A DNA stretch of 50,511 nucleotides, taken from the NCBI GenBank assembly GCA_002291985.1, contig DBBB01000009.1:1-50511 (forward strand), given 5' to 3'. The notes under the pieces are model-generated. The model did not search any database. It saw only the letters and a program-made list of their open reading frames with translations, and was not told where the DNA came from. This stretch comes from Firmicutes bacterium UBA995 (GTDB lineage: Bacteria; Bacillota; Sulfobacillia; UBA995). Position numbers and translations under genes: made by a program. This document shows positions 8,997-16,765 of this stretch, piece after piece; position 1 is the stretch's first letter; every line of letters starts with the position of its first letter.

Positions 8997-9868
8997 ACGG
9001 CGGCGTATTGTATCTCGTCGGCACGCCCATCGGCCACCTCGAGGACATTACCTTGCGGGCTTTGAGTGTGCTGCGCGGTGTCACGCTGGTTGCTGCGGAG
9101 GACACTCGCCAGGTCCGAAAACTCCTCGACCGATATCAGGTGGCCGCCGCCGTCACCAGTTATAGACAACACAACGCCCGGAGGAAATGCCACGCCATAC
9201 TTGATGAACTGGCGCAAGGCCGAGACGTCGCTCTCGTATCCGATGCGGGCATGCCCGGCATATCCGACCCGGGAGCGGAGTTGGTGGCCGCAGCGCGCCG
9301 ACAGGGCTTTCGGGTCACCTGCGTGCCCGGGCCCAGCGCCGCCGTGGTCGCCCTCGCCCTGTCGGGGATCGCCGCACCGACCTGGTGGTTCCTTGGTTTC
9401 CTGCCGCGCCGGGCCGGGCAACGCCGGCGCGTTCTGCGTCGCGCTCTTGGTGTTGGCGCTGCGCTGGTGGTGTTCGAGGCGCCGCATCGCGTCCTCGCGA
9501 CGCTCGCCGACCTGGCCGAACTGGCGCCTGAATCCAAATCTGCCCTGGCTCGTGAGATGACGAAACTCCACGAGGAGGTACTGGTGGGCACACCTGACCA
9601 GGTACGGCAGCAACTTGCCCGCCGGTTTCCCGACGGCTGTCCCCGGGGGGAGTACACGCTCGTCATCGAGGGCGGTACTCCCGTGCGGGCAACCTGTTCC
9701 CCCGGGGACCTCGCCGGTGCAGTGAACTTGCGTCGTGCGTCCGGCGAATCAGTCAGTCAAGCGGTGCGCAACGTGGCCGATGCGGAAGCCGTGCCCCGCC
9801 AAGAGGTATACCGGGCTATCCGGCTCCAGAATGCCGCCGCGTCTCCTCCTCGCGATGACGGGGACTAG
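8993..9868 (+). CDS. rsmI: 16S rRNA (cytidine1402-2'-O)-methyltransferase
   Basis: Tetrapyrrole-methylase fold enzyme using S-adenosylmethionine to modify C1402 in the decoding centre. Signatures are LYLVGTPIGHLEDIT at the N-terminus, AAEDTR, the SDAGMPGISDPG loop, CVPGPSA and ALALSG. Its ATG overlaps the ricT stop. The length of 291 residues is normal, with a C-terminal tail resembling the family's small helical domain. It ends convergently with the abrB-like gene, the two stop codons overlapping. In Bacillus this gene (yabC/yraL type) also lies just before abrB. Confidence 0.95.
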   Translation: MNGGVLYLVGTPIGHLEDITLRALSVLRGVTLVAAEDTRQVRKLLDRYQVAAAVTSYRQHNARRKCHAILDELAQGRDVALVSDAGMPGISDPGAELVAAARRQGFRVTCVPGPSAAVVALALSGIAAPTWWFLGFLPRRAGQRRRVLRRALGVGAALVVFEAPHRVLATLADLAELAPESKSALAREMTKLHEEVLVGTPDQVRQQLARRFPDGCPRGEYTLVIEGGTPVRATCSPGDLAGAVNLRRASGESVSQAVRNVADAEAVPRQEVYRAIRLQNAAASPPRDDGD

Positions 9869-10113
9869 CCGACCTTCGCTTGCATGGTCTCCATGCAGTG
9901 CCTGCACACTTTCTTGCCCCGGAAATTGTCGACCTCATCGGCGTTCCCACAGAAGATGCATGCCGGCTCGTACTTCCGGAGGATGATCTTCTCCCCGTCC
10001 ACGTAGATCTCCAGTGCATCCCTTTCCTCGATATCCAGGGTGCGCCTGAGTTCAATCGGAATTACCACCCGGCCAAGTTCATCCACCTTGCGCACGATTC
10101 CCGTCGACTTCAT
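9865..10113 (-). CDS. AbrB-family transition-state regulator with C-terminal zinc-ribbon-like motif
   Basis: An 82-residue protein. The N-terminal swapped-hairpin AbrB domain begins MKSTGIVRKVDELGRVVIP, matching AbrB/SpoVT DNA-binding domains. The C-terminal half has two CxxC pairs (CIFC and CRHC), likely a zinc site, a form common in Clostridia. The ATG at 10113 has GGAGGAG upstream on the minus strand; 22 extra in-frame residues upstream are probably untranslated. A promoter is visible at 10158-10186. It faces rsmI and is divergent from metG, the place of abrB in Bacillus. It is the only AbrB DNA-binding domain in the window, since the SpoVT homologue lacks one. Confidence 0.92.
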   Translation of the reverse strand: MKSTGIVRKVDELGRVVIPIELRRTLDIEERDALEIYVDGEKIILRKYEPACIFCGNADEVDNFRGKKVCRHCMETMQAKVG

Positions 10114-10157
10114 CACAATCCACTCCTCCTTACGACAGCATTCGACATCTCTCGCCC

Positions 10158-10186
10158 ATGTTACCAGGGCAGACCGCATTAGTCAA
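10158..10186 (-). promoter_or_regulatory. Sigma-A-type promoter for the abrB-like gene
   Basis: On the minus strand TTGACT, a 17-nt spacer and TAACAT lie about 45 nt before the ATG. Spacing is ideal and both boxes are near consensus. Identified by eye only. Confidence 0.65.
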
Positions 10187-10331
10187 TACCTGGAAAACTT
10201 TATTACATGGGCAACCCCTTTTTTAGCCATCCTAACAGAGTCGAATAATGGGCGAGTACCCGGTATTGCTGCTCAGCTTTGTCCCCCTCCCCGCTATCCC
10301 CGTCACTCCCTTGTGTTGCCGTCCGGACGCC

Positions 10332-10361
10332 TTGACAGTCCGAAGGCGGCCTATGTATAGT
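10332..10361 (+). promoter_or_regulatory. Sigma-A-type promoter for metG
   Basis: TTGACA, an 18-nt spacer and TATAGT, with TG one base before the -10 box (TGTATAGT). Transcription would begin near 10368, leaving a leader of about 120 nt before metG. The stretch from 10187 to 10331, between the two divergent promoters, shows only an AT-rich patch near 10198-10225 and no gene. Confidence 0.7.
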
Positions 10362-10367
10362 GAGCCT

Positions 10368-10487
10368 AAGCTGGGAGACGTCGGGCAGCCGCGACGGTGC
10401 CGACCACGTCGCCGCGCGCTCATGGGCGAGCAGCGTCTCGGCGGAGCCGACGCCGGCGCCGTTGGTTGCCGCGAGGAGGAACGTCCC
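10368..10487 (+). other. GC-rich structured leader of metG
   Basis: GAGACG at about 10374 can pair with CGTCTC at about 10434, enclosing two smaller hairpins: CGACG/CGTCG and GCTC/GAGC, the latter presenting ATG in its loop. Close to the ribosome binding site lies TTGGTTGCCGCGAGGAGGAACG. This distantly recalls a T-box (TGGNACCGCG), and methionine T-boxes with an ATG specifier exist, but one base does not fit and no intrinsic terminator is present. I record it as a structured leader, with translational control as a possibility. Confidence 0.35.
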
Positions 10488-12035
10488 GTGCGCGATCGCT
10501 TCTATATCACCACCCCCATTTACTATCCGGACTCGGATTTGCACATTGGCCATGCCTACACGACCGTGGCCGCCGATGCGATAGCTCGATGGCATCGCCT
10601 GCACGGCATCAGGACCTTCTTTCTCACCGGCACGGACGAGCATGGACAGAAGATAGAGCGCAAGGCCTGCCAGATGGGAGAGACCCCCCACGCGTTCGTC
10701 AGCCGCATGGCTGACCGGATCAAAGGACTCTGGAGTGCTCTGGGAATCAGCTACGACGACTTCATCCGCACCTCGGAACCCCGCCACCGGCGGGCGGTCC
10801 AGGCCCTGTTCGAGCGAGTCTATCGGCAGGGCGATATCTACCTTGGACGATATCTGGGCTGGTACTGCACGCCGTGCGAGACATTCTGGCTGGAACGACA
10901 ACTTGAGCAGGGACTCTGCCCGGACTGCAAGCGTACGGTCGAGTTCCTCGAGGAGGAAGCGTATTTCCTCCGGCTGACGAAGTATGCCGACCGGTGGCTA
11001 GAACACATCGCTGCCTACCCCGAGTTCATTCAGCCTGTCTCCCGGCGCAATGAGATGGTGAGTTTTGTGCGAGCCGGGCTGGAGGACCTTTGTGTTTCGC
11101 GCACCTCTTTCCGCTGGGGCGTCCCCGTCCCCTTTGATCTGGACCACGTGATATATGTCTGGTTCGACGCCCTGACGAACTACCTTTCTGCGCTTGGTTA
11201 TGGTTCGGGGGACGGCGAGGCGCGGGCGTGTTTCGAGACCTTCTGGCCGGCCGACGTACACCTGGTAGGCAAGGAGATCGTCCGATTCCACGCGGTCATC
11301 TGGCCCATCATCCTCATGGCTGCGGACATTCCCCTGCCCCGCCAAGTTTACGGGCACGGCTGGCTGGTGCTCAAGGAGGGGAAGATCTCCAAATCGCGGG
11401 CTAATTCGGTAGATCCACTGGTGCTGGTCGACCGATACGGGGTGGACGCGATCAGGTACTACTTGCTCCGTGAGATACCATTTGGCGCCGACGGGCAGTA
11501 CTCGGAGGACAGCCTGGTGGCCAGGGCCGACTCGGATCTGGCCAATGACCTCGGAAACCTGCTATCGCGTTCCACGGCGATGCTTGAGCGGTTCTGTGGC
11601 GGGGTCGTGCCCCACGCCACGGACAGTGACGGCCAGTTGGCAGCGGCAATAGAGCGGGCCGTCGGGCAGGTCTCGCGAGCAATGCAGGCACTGCAACTGG
11701 CGGACGCGCTGGGTGCAATCCTGGAAGTCGCCCGGCGCGCTAACAAGTACATCGAGGAACAGGCACCCTGGGAGCTTGCCCGTGCTGCCGGCGGCGGCAG
11801 GCGACTCGGCAGTGTCCTCTATGATCTGGCGGAATGCCAACGAATTCTCGCCGTCCTGCTCAAGCCTTTTCTGGTGCGGGCGCCAGATGTCATCTGGCAT
11901 CAACTCGGCATGGCGCGCACCACCGCGGACGCGACTCACCACGAACTGGCGTGGGGCGGCTTGCCTCCCGGCCTCACCATCCGCCGCGGTGAACCGCTAT
12001 TCCCCCGCATTGTCAGCAAGGGGGCGGGACGTTGA
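10488..12035 (+). CDS. metG: Methionine--tRNA ligase
   Basis: Charges tRNA-Met. Class I signatures: TTPIYYPDSDLHIGHAY (HIGH) at the N-terminus, GTDEHGQKIE, the zinc knuckle CTPCETFW...CPDC, and the KMSKS equivalent KISKS. The GTG at 10488 is preceded by GAGGAGGA with 7-nt spacing; the longer frame upstream covers the promoter and leader and is not coding. At 515 residues it lacks the C-terminal Trbp111-like tRNA-binding domain seen in many longer Firmicutes enzymes. It overlaps tatD by four bases. Confidence 0.95.
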   Translation: MRDRFYITTPIYYPDSDLHIGHAYTTVAADAIARWHRLHGIRTFFLTGTDEHGQKIERKACQMGETPHAFVSRMADRIKGLWSALGISYDDFIRTSEPRHRRAVQALFERVYRQGDIYLGRYLGWYCTPCETFWLERQLEQGLCPDCKRTVEFLEEEAYFLRLTKYADRWLEHIAAYPEFIQPVSRRNEMVSFVRAGLEDLCVSRTSFRWGVPVPFDLDHVIYVWFDALTNYLSALGYGSGDGEARACFETFWPADVHLVGKEIVRFHAVIWPIILMAADIPLPRQVYGHGWLVLKEGKISKSRANSVDPLVLVDRYGVDAIRYYLLREIPFGADGQYSEDSLVARADSDLANDLGNLLSRSTAMLERFCGGVVPHATDSDGQLAAAIERAVGQVSRAMQALQLADALGAILEVARRANKYIEEQAPWELARAAGGGRRLGSVLYDLAECQRILAVLLKPFLVRAPDVIWHQLGMARTTADATHHELAWGGLPPGLTIRRGEPLFPRIVSKGAGR

Positions 12036-12820
12036 GACTGTCGCCGCTGGTAGACACACACGCCCACGCGAGCAGAAATCCGGCCAGCGTCTTGCGTGAA
12101 CTCGAGCGCGCCTTTGCGGCCGGACTGGCGGGGGTGGTTATCGTCGGGATCGATCTGGCCTCATCCCGGATCGCTGTCGACCTGGCCGGACGGGAACCGA
12201 GAGCTCGTGCCGCCGTGGGGGTTCACCCTCATAACGCCTCGCGTTGGACGCCCCAGGTCGAGCGCGACCTCAGGGCACTGGCCCAGAGACCGGAAGTGGT
12301 GGCAGTGGGCGAGTGCGGGCTTGACTACTATCGAAACCTCTCCCCCCCGGTCGACCAGGAACGCGCCTTTCGCGCCCAGGTCGAACTCGCTCAGGAGTTG
12401 GGGAAACCCCTCATCGTGCACGATCGCGACGCTCACCGGGAAGTACTCGAAGTGCTGTCCGCTAACGGTTGTGCATCAGGCTGCGTGCTGCACTGTTTCT
12501 CGGGTGACCGGGTTCACGCGCAACGGTGCATTGAACACGGCTCTTACCTGGGAATCGCAGGCACGATCACCTATCCCCGCTCGCTCGCCCTACGCGACGT
12601 GGTCCGGTGGGCGCCCCTGAACCGGTTGCTCCTCGAAACCGACTGCCCCTATCTCTCCCCCGAGCCCCTCCGAGGACGGCCGAATGAGCCGGCGAACCTG
12701 CCCCTGATCGCCGCCGCCGTGGGTAGGATTCGCGCCATCGAACCCGAGGAAGTAGCCCGGGCAACGACGGTGAATGCTCGCGCTCTCTTCGGCTGGCCCC
12801 CGCGGTCAGAAGGTGATTAG
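12032..12820 (+). CDS. tatD: TatD-family metal-dependent DNase
   Basis: A TIM-barrel metallohydrolase. Metal ligands and signatures: VDTHAHA, VGVHPH, GECGLDYYR, IVHDRDAH, LHCFSGD and LLETDCPYLSPEP. Length 262, normal. It uses TTG overlapping the metG stop (TTGA), which implies translational coupling. TatD proteins act as 3'-5' exonucleases and may help in DNA repair or RNA quality control. In Bacillus yabD occupies this place; the rnmV (5S maturase) gene that usually follows is absent here. Confidence 0.93.
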   Translation: MRLSPLVDTHAHASRNPASVLRELERAFAAGLAGVVIVGIDLASSRIAVDLAGREPRARAAVGVHPHNASRWTPQVERDLRALAQRPEVVAVGECGLDYYRNLSPPVDQERAFRAQVELAQELGKPLIVHDRDAHREVLEVLSANGCASGCVLHCFSGDRVHAQRCIEHGSYLGIAGTITYPRSLALRDVVRWAPLNRLLLETDCPYLSPEPLRGRPNEPANLPLIAAAVGRIRAIEPEEVARATTVNARALFGWPPRSEGD

Positions 12821-13724
12821 CCCGGGGGATGGCGAGGCGTATCAGGACCTGACTTCCCCCGCTTGCATCCGCCGGCTCTTACGGGGGAACGGTCTGGCGC
12901 CGCTGAGCCATCTGGGACAGCACTTCCTCGTGAGTCGAAGGGTTCTCGAGGAGATAGTTGCCGCCGTGGACCCTGCTCCCCAGGATGTGATCCTGGAGAT
13001 CGGTCCCGGTCTGGGAACGGTGACCCGCGCCCTCGCGCCGGCTGTGAAGCGGCTGGTGGCGGTGGAGGTGGACCGGGGGCTGGCAGGACTGCTGGACTCG
13101 ACGCTCGCCGGTCTCGGCAACGTCCAAGTGGTAGTGGGGGACGCTACCCGAATGGACCTCGGGGAAGTGCTCGCCAAGGAAGGGGGAGATGTCGGCAAGG
13201 GGGTGAGCAACTTGCCCTACTACCTGACCAGCCCCCTTCTCTTCCAGATGATAGCAATGGAGTTCCTGACGAAGCTGGTCCTCATGGTACAGAAGGAGGT
13301 TGCCGATCGGCTCACGGCTTTGCCGGCCACGAAGGACTACGGCGCCCTCACCGTCGCGGTGACCGCAGTGTGCCAGGTACGGGTGGCGGCGAAGGTGACC
13401 AGGCAGGCGTTCTATCCTGCGCCGGGGGTGGACTCCAGCCTGGTGGTGCTTGACCGGCGAAACCCCGCCGAACCCACCGCCCTGAACGGGTCACTGTCGG
13501 CGGTGGCCAGGGCTGCCTTCGGCTATCGCCGCAAGACGCTGCCACGGGCCCTTGCCGGGGCGCACCTGCCGGGAGTCGATCGATCTTGCGCCGTCCGGGC
13601 GCTGGCACTCGCGGGGATCGACGCTCGCCGGCGGGGCGAAACACTCAGCGTCGAGGAGTTCGCGGCCGTCGCGCGAGCCTTCCAGGAACTCCTCGGTCGC
13701 GAGTGGCCCATGCGGGAGGTTTGA
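12813..13724 (+). CDS. rsmA: 16S rRNA (adenine1518/1519-N6)-dimethyltransferase
   Basis: KsgA family enzyme that dimethylates two adenines near the 3' end of 16S rRNA during 30S maturation. It shows HLGQHFLVS, the SAM motif EIGPGLGTVT, VEVDRG and the catalytic motif NLPYYLTSPLL. The GTG at 12813 overlaps the tatD end by eight bases; the longer open frame upstream overlaps tatD more and lacks a binding site. At 303 residues it is slightly longer than usual at the N-terminus. The downstream neighbours yabG, veg and sspF of Bacillus are missing. Confidence 0.94.
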   Translation: MISPGDGEAYQDLTSPACIRRLLRGNGLAPLSHLGQHFLVSRRVLEEIVAAVDPAPQDVILEIGPGLGTVTRALAPAVKRLVAVEVDRGLAGLLDSTLAGLGNVQVVVGDATRMDLGEVLAKEGGDVGKGVSNLPYYLTSPLLFQMIAMEFLTKLVLMVQKEVADRLTALPATKDYGALTVAVTAVCQVRVAAKVTRQAFYPAPGVDSSLVVLDRRNPAEPTALNGSLSAVARAAFGYRRKTLPRALAGAHLPGVDRSCAVRALALAGIDARRRGETLSVEEFAAVARAFQELLGREWPMREV

Positions 13725-13749
13725 AGTCCGGCCGCCGATTGACTATAAT
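13721..13749 (+). promoter_or_regulatory. Sigma-A-type promoter for ykuK
   Basis: TTGAAG, a 17-nt spacer and a perfect TATAAT. The -35 box overlaps the rsmA stop codon region. The start codon of the next gene is 36 nt after the -10 box. Confidence 0.75.
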
Positions 13750-13785
13750 CTGGTCAGGAGTTCATACGCCGGAAGGAAGCCGCTT

Positions 13786-14253
13786 ATGGCCTTCATCAGC
13801 CCCAGCAAGGGGCCCATGACTTTCGACATGATGTTCGACGACATGTTGGCCTACGTGACGGGGGCGCCCGAGGAGGACTATCGCCTGATTGTCGGCACGG
13901 ACTCTCAGGCCCGGGACGACGTCCACTTCGTGACAGCCGTGGTCATCCATCGCCGGGGGAAAGGCGCTCGCTACTACTACGAGCGCCGCCGCCATGAGCC
14001 CATGGCGAGTTTGCGGCAGCGCCTCTACCACGAGACAGCTCTCAGCCTGCACACAGGTGGGCAACTGGCCGAACGCCTGTCCAGGGACAAGGTGGACGTG
14101 GACGTCGAGATTCATCTGGACATCGGGAAGAATGGCGCGACGCGCGATCTCATCCGGGAGATCGTCGGTTGGGTGACCGGCAGCGGGTTCGACGCAAAGG
14201 TCAAGCCCGATGCTTACGGCGCCAGCAAGGTGGCAGACAAGCATACGAAGTAG
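13786..14253 (+). CDS. YkuK-family RNase H-like protein (DUF458)
   Basis: A 155-residue protein whose start ATG follows GGAAGGA at 13771-13777. It begins FISPSKGPMTFDMMFDDM and has the DUF458/YkuK features YRLIVGTDSQ, HFVTAVVIHRRGKGA and VDVEIHLDIGKNGATRDLI. The family has an RNase H-like fold; the acidic residues in GTDSQ and DVEIHLD are candidates for metal binding. The biological role is not established. It has its own strong promoter and is followed by a 273-nt region without a gene, so it seems to be a single-gene unit. Confidence 0.88.
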   Translation: MAFISPSKGPMTFDMMFDDMLAYVTGAPEEDYRLIVGTDSQARDDVHFVTAVVIHRRGKGARYYYERRRHEPMASLRQRLYHETALSLHTGGQLAERLSRDKVDVDVEIHLDIGKNGATRDLIREIVGWVTGSGFDAKVKPDAYGASKVADKHTK

Positions 14254-14526
14254 GGCGAGACCGCTAGCCCCTCCCCTCCGGCCCGTCGGCGGCAAGGGTG
14301 CTGGGATACGAGCCGGGTACTTGGCCGTGCTACACGGCACCTGACAAGTGCAGCTCGACCCGGCGAGCCGTCTGCCTTTCTTCTTCCAAGGCAAGAGCCG
14401 TACGAGCGGACACTCGAGGTGCTGGAGAGTAGCCCACGGGTCGGCCGCCCGGGTGTCGGCGATTGCCGGGGAGCGGATTTGAAGCCATCGGAGGTCAGGC
14501 CGAGATGAACGGAGAAGCTATTTCTC
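14254..14526 (+). other. Gene-free structured region between ykuK and ispE
   Basis: No convincing ORF. The region holds a long stem-loop at 14312-14364: GCCGGGT and ACTTG and GCCGTG on the 5' side pair with CACGGC, CAAGT and ACCCGGC on the 3' side, 18 base pairs interrupted by small bulges and closed by a 3-nt loop. A further GCC/GGC hairpin with a U-rich loop lies near 14372-14395. It does not match 6S, SRP, RNase P or tmRNA signatures that I know. It might be an unannotated small RNA or a leader of the ispE operon. Confidence 0.45.
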
Positions 14527-15486
14527 ATGCTCGTCCTGACTGCCCCGGCAAAGCTGAACCTCACGCTGGAAGTGGGCGATACCCGGGTCGATGGCTATCA
14601 CAACCTGGACTCGATCTTCTCCGAACTCTGCCTGGCCGACAAGCTGCTGATACGCGCCCAGGGACCGCCGGGGACCCTGGTTTTTTCCGTCCGGGGGCTC
14701 CCCGTTCCCGAGGGCGCAGACAACATCTGCGTCACCGTCTGCCGGCGACTGGCAGCGGACCGGCGGGACCTGCCGGGCGTTGAAATGGTCCTGGTCAAAG
14801 CCATACCCGTCGGCTCAGGTCTGGGGGGCGGTAGTGCTGACGCCGCGGCTACCCTGGTCGGACTCAACTGGTGGTGGGGGCTTGACCTCACGCGCCGGCA
14901 GCTCGGCGACCTTGCCGCGTCGGTCGGGTCGGATGTGCTCTTCTGTCTCACGGGAGGCCAGGCGCGGGTAAAGGGACGCGGCGACATCATCGAGCCCTTA
15001 CCCTTCCCCGGCCGAAAGCTATGGTTAGTGTTATTGCGACCGCCAGGACCCAAGTCCACCCGCCTGGTCTACGAGGAGTTCGACAGGCTACCCCACGACC
15101 GACGGCGCTCGCCTCGGCCGGACACCGCCGGCGCCTTACGGGCCCTGGCAACCGGGGACTGGGGAAGCCTTGCGAAGAGCCTGGGCAATAACCTCGAACC
15201 GGCGCTGGCGGTGTCCCACCCGGACGTAGGTCAGGCCCGGGTCCTGCTCGAAGCCTGTGGAGCACTCGGCACCGCAATGACGGGCAGCGGGTCCACCGTG
15301 TTCGGGATCGCGCGGGATCGAGACCACGCGGAGGCGATCGGCCGAGAAGTATCGAAGCGGCTACCCGGACCCGGCTGGTGGAAGGCCGTGACGCGTCTGG
15401 CCTCTCGCGAGGAGGGCGATGCCTTGGCCGGCTGTCATGACCGGAGCCGGCGGTCAACTTCGGGAGGTGAAGAGCACGATGGTTGA
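14527..15486 (+). CDS. ispE: 4-diphosphocytidyl-2-C-methyl-D-erythritol kinase
   Basis: GHMP kinase of the MEP isoprenoid pathway; phosphorylates CDP-ME at the 2-position. It has TAPAKLNLTLEV with the catalytic Lys, GYHNLDS, the ATP loop PVGSGLGGGSADAA and the C-terminal GTAMTGSGSTVFGI. At 319 residues it is about 25 longer than usual, because the reading frame runs on through a charged tail that overlaps the next gene by eight bases. The start ATG has only a weak GGAGAAG site. Confidence 0.94.
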   Translation: MLVLTAPAKLNLTLEVGDTRVDGYHNLDSIFSELCLADKLLIRAQGPPGTLVFSVRGLPVPEGADNICVTVCRRLAADRRDLPGVEMVLVKAIPVGSGLGGGSADAAATLVGLNWWWGLDLTRRQLGDLAASVGSDVLFCLTGGQARVKGRGDIIEPLPFPGRKLWLVLLRPPGPKSTRLVYEEFDRLPHDRRRSPRPDTAGALRALATGDWGSLAKSLGNNLEPALAVSHPDVGQARVLLEACGALGTAMTGSGSTVFGIARDRDHAEAIGREVSKRLPGPGWWKAVTRLASREEGDALAGCHDRSRRSTSGGEEHDG

Positions 15487-16276
15487 TGCGGTGGTGTTGG
15501 CCGGCCGGGCCAACGACGGCAGACTGGCTTCGATAGGTCCGCCGGGCAACGAGGCTTTGATCGAGGTGGCCGGCAAGCCAATGCTCAGTTATGTGGTGGA
15601 GAGCCTTTTAGGAGCGCGGCGGGTGGGGAGGGTAATCATATCGGGACCAGAGTCTGTCCTCGCATCGTCGCTGGGCCCGCTGGCGGACAGGATTACCTTC
15701 GTCCATCCCGCCGGGGACGTGATCGACAACCTGCAGGCGGCAGTCGACAGGCTGGGGAACCCGGAGATGGTACTCATCGTCACTTCCGATATCCCCCTGA
15801 TCACGCCGGTTGTCATCGATGGGTTCATCGAGGAGTGCTCGGCCCGCAGCGCCGACCTGCACTATCCCGTCATCTCCCGGGAACTGGCGGAAAGGGCATA
15901 CCCGGGCATGTGCCGCACCTACGGCCGTCTGAAGGACGGGACTTTCACGGGGGGCAACCTCGTGCTGGTGAGTTCCCGAAGCTTGCTTTCCTCCGCCGAA
16001 CTCGCGAGGTCTCTGTTCGCGGCGCGGAAGAAGCCCGTGCGCCTGGCAGCCGTGCTCGGCCCCGTTTTCATCCTGCGACTGTTGTTGGTCAGGCTCACCC
16101 TGTCCGAACTCGAGGCAGCCGCATGCCGTTTCCTGGGGTTGGCAGGCGCCCATGCAGTGCGCACCGCTTTTCCCGAAATAGGGGTCGATGTCGATAAGCC
16201 GGAGGACCATGCCATGGTCAGCCGAATCCTCGGTTCGCACGGCGGTCCTTTTCCGCCCGACCGCACGTCGGTTTGA
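15479..16276 (+). CDS. MobA-like NTP transferase family protein
   Basis: A 265-residue protein starting at an ATG preceded by GGGAGGTGA. It opens VDAVVLAGRANDG, the glycine-rich nucleotide loop of GT-A type nucleotidyltransferases, continues with AGKPMLSYVVE, and has TSDIPLITP, the acidic metal site. A hydrophobic stretch (VFILRLLLVRL) lies near residue 200. The family covers MobA, CofC and sugar nucleotidyl transferases; the substrate cannot be told. In Bacillus purR and yabJ occupy this place between ispE and spoVG; many Clostridia have a protein of this kind instead. Confidence 0.82.
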   Translation: MVDAVVLAGRANDGRLASIGPPGNEALIEVAGKPMLSYVVESLLGARRVGRVIISGPESVLASSLGPLADRITFVHPAGDVIDNLQAAVDRLGNPEMVLIVTSDIPLITPVVIDGFIEECSARSADLHYPVISRELAERAYPGMCRTYGRLKDGTFTGGNLVLVSSRSLLSSAELARSLFAARKKPVRLAAVLGPVFILRLLLVRLTLSELEAAACRFLGLAGAHAVRTAFPEIGVDVDKPEDHAMVSRILGSHGGPFPPDRTSV

Positions 16277-16360
16277 CGCCAGCGATCGACAGAGGAGTTT
16301 GGCCGCATGCACCAGAATAGTCGTTGCCATCCAGCTCGAAGCAACGCGGAGGTGGCGGGC

Positions 16361-16639
16361 GTGCGAATCACGGATGTCCGGTTACGGAGAGTAACTGCCG
16401 GGGAGGGCAAGATGAAGGCGGTCGCCTCGATCACCATGGATGAGGAGTTCGTCGTCCACGATGTCAGGGTGGTGGAAGGGCAGAAAGGGCTCTTTGTGGC
16501 CATGCCCAGCAAGAAGACTCCGGAGGGAGAATTCCGCGACATCGCCCACCCGATCACTTCCGACGCCCGGGAAAGGATACAGACCGCGGTCCTGAAGGCG
16601 TATCAAGAACGCCGGGAGGCGTGCGGGGCAGGCCGTTGA
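16361..16639 (+). CDS. spoVG: Septation/regulatory protein SpoVG
   Basis: A 92-residue protein matching SpoVG along its length: RITDVRLRRV, VVHDVRVVEG, GLFVAMPSKKTPEGEFRDI and AHPITSDARE. The GTG at 16361 is preceded by GGAGG at 16348-16352 with 8-nt spacing; an in-frame ATG at 16307 gives an unlikely extension. SpoVG is a small nucleic-acid-binding regulator conserved also in non-sporulating Firmicutes, so its presence does not prove sporulation. A strong terminator separates it from glmU. Confidence 0.96.
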   Translation: MRITDVRLRRVTAGEGKMKAVASITMDEEFVVHDVRVVEGQKGLFVAMPSKKTPEGEFRDIAHPITSDARERIQTAVLKAYQERREACGAGR

Positions 16640-16660
16640 TGGGCCTCAGACATGCTGAGG

Positions 16661-16693
16661 AAAAAATCCCGGGCACAGATGCCCGGGATTTTT
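16661..16693 (+). terminator. Bidirectional-looking intrinsic terminator after spoVG
   Basis: AAAAAATCCCGGGC, loop ACAGAT, GCCCGGGATTTTT. An 8-bp GC stem is flanked by A and T tracts, extending the pairing to about 13 bp. It ends the spoVG transcript; the flanking symmetry would let it also act on minus-strand transcripts. Confidence 0.93.
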
Positions 16694-16765
16694 GCCGGGC
16701 AGGTGCCCCGACCGCCCGACACGAAGAACAATGACCGGCAAGCCAGTGCTCGGAGGCGAACGCTC

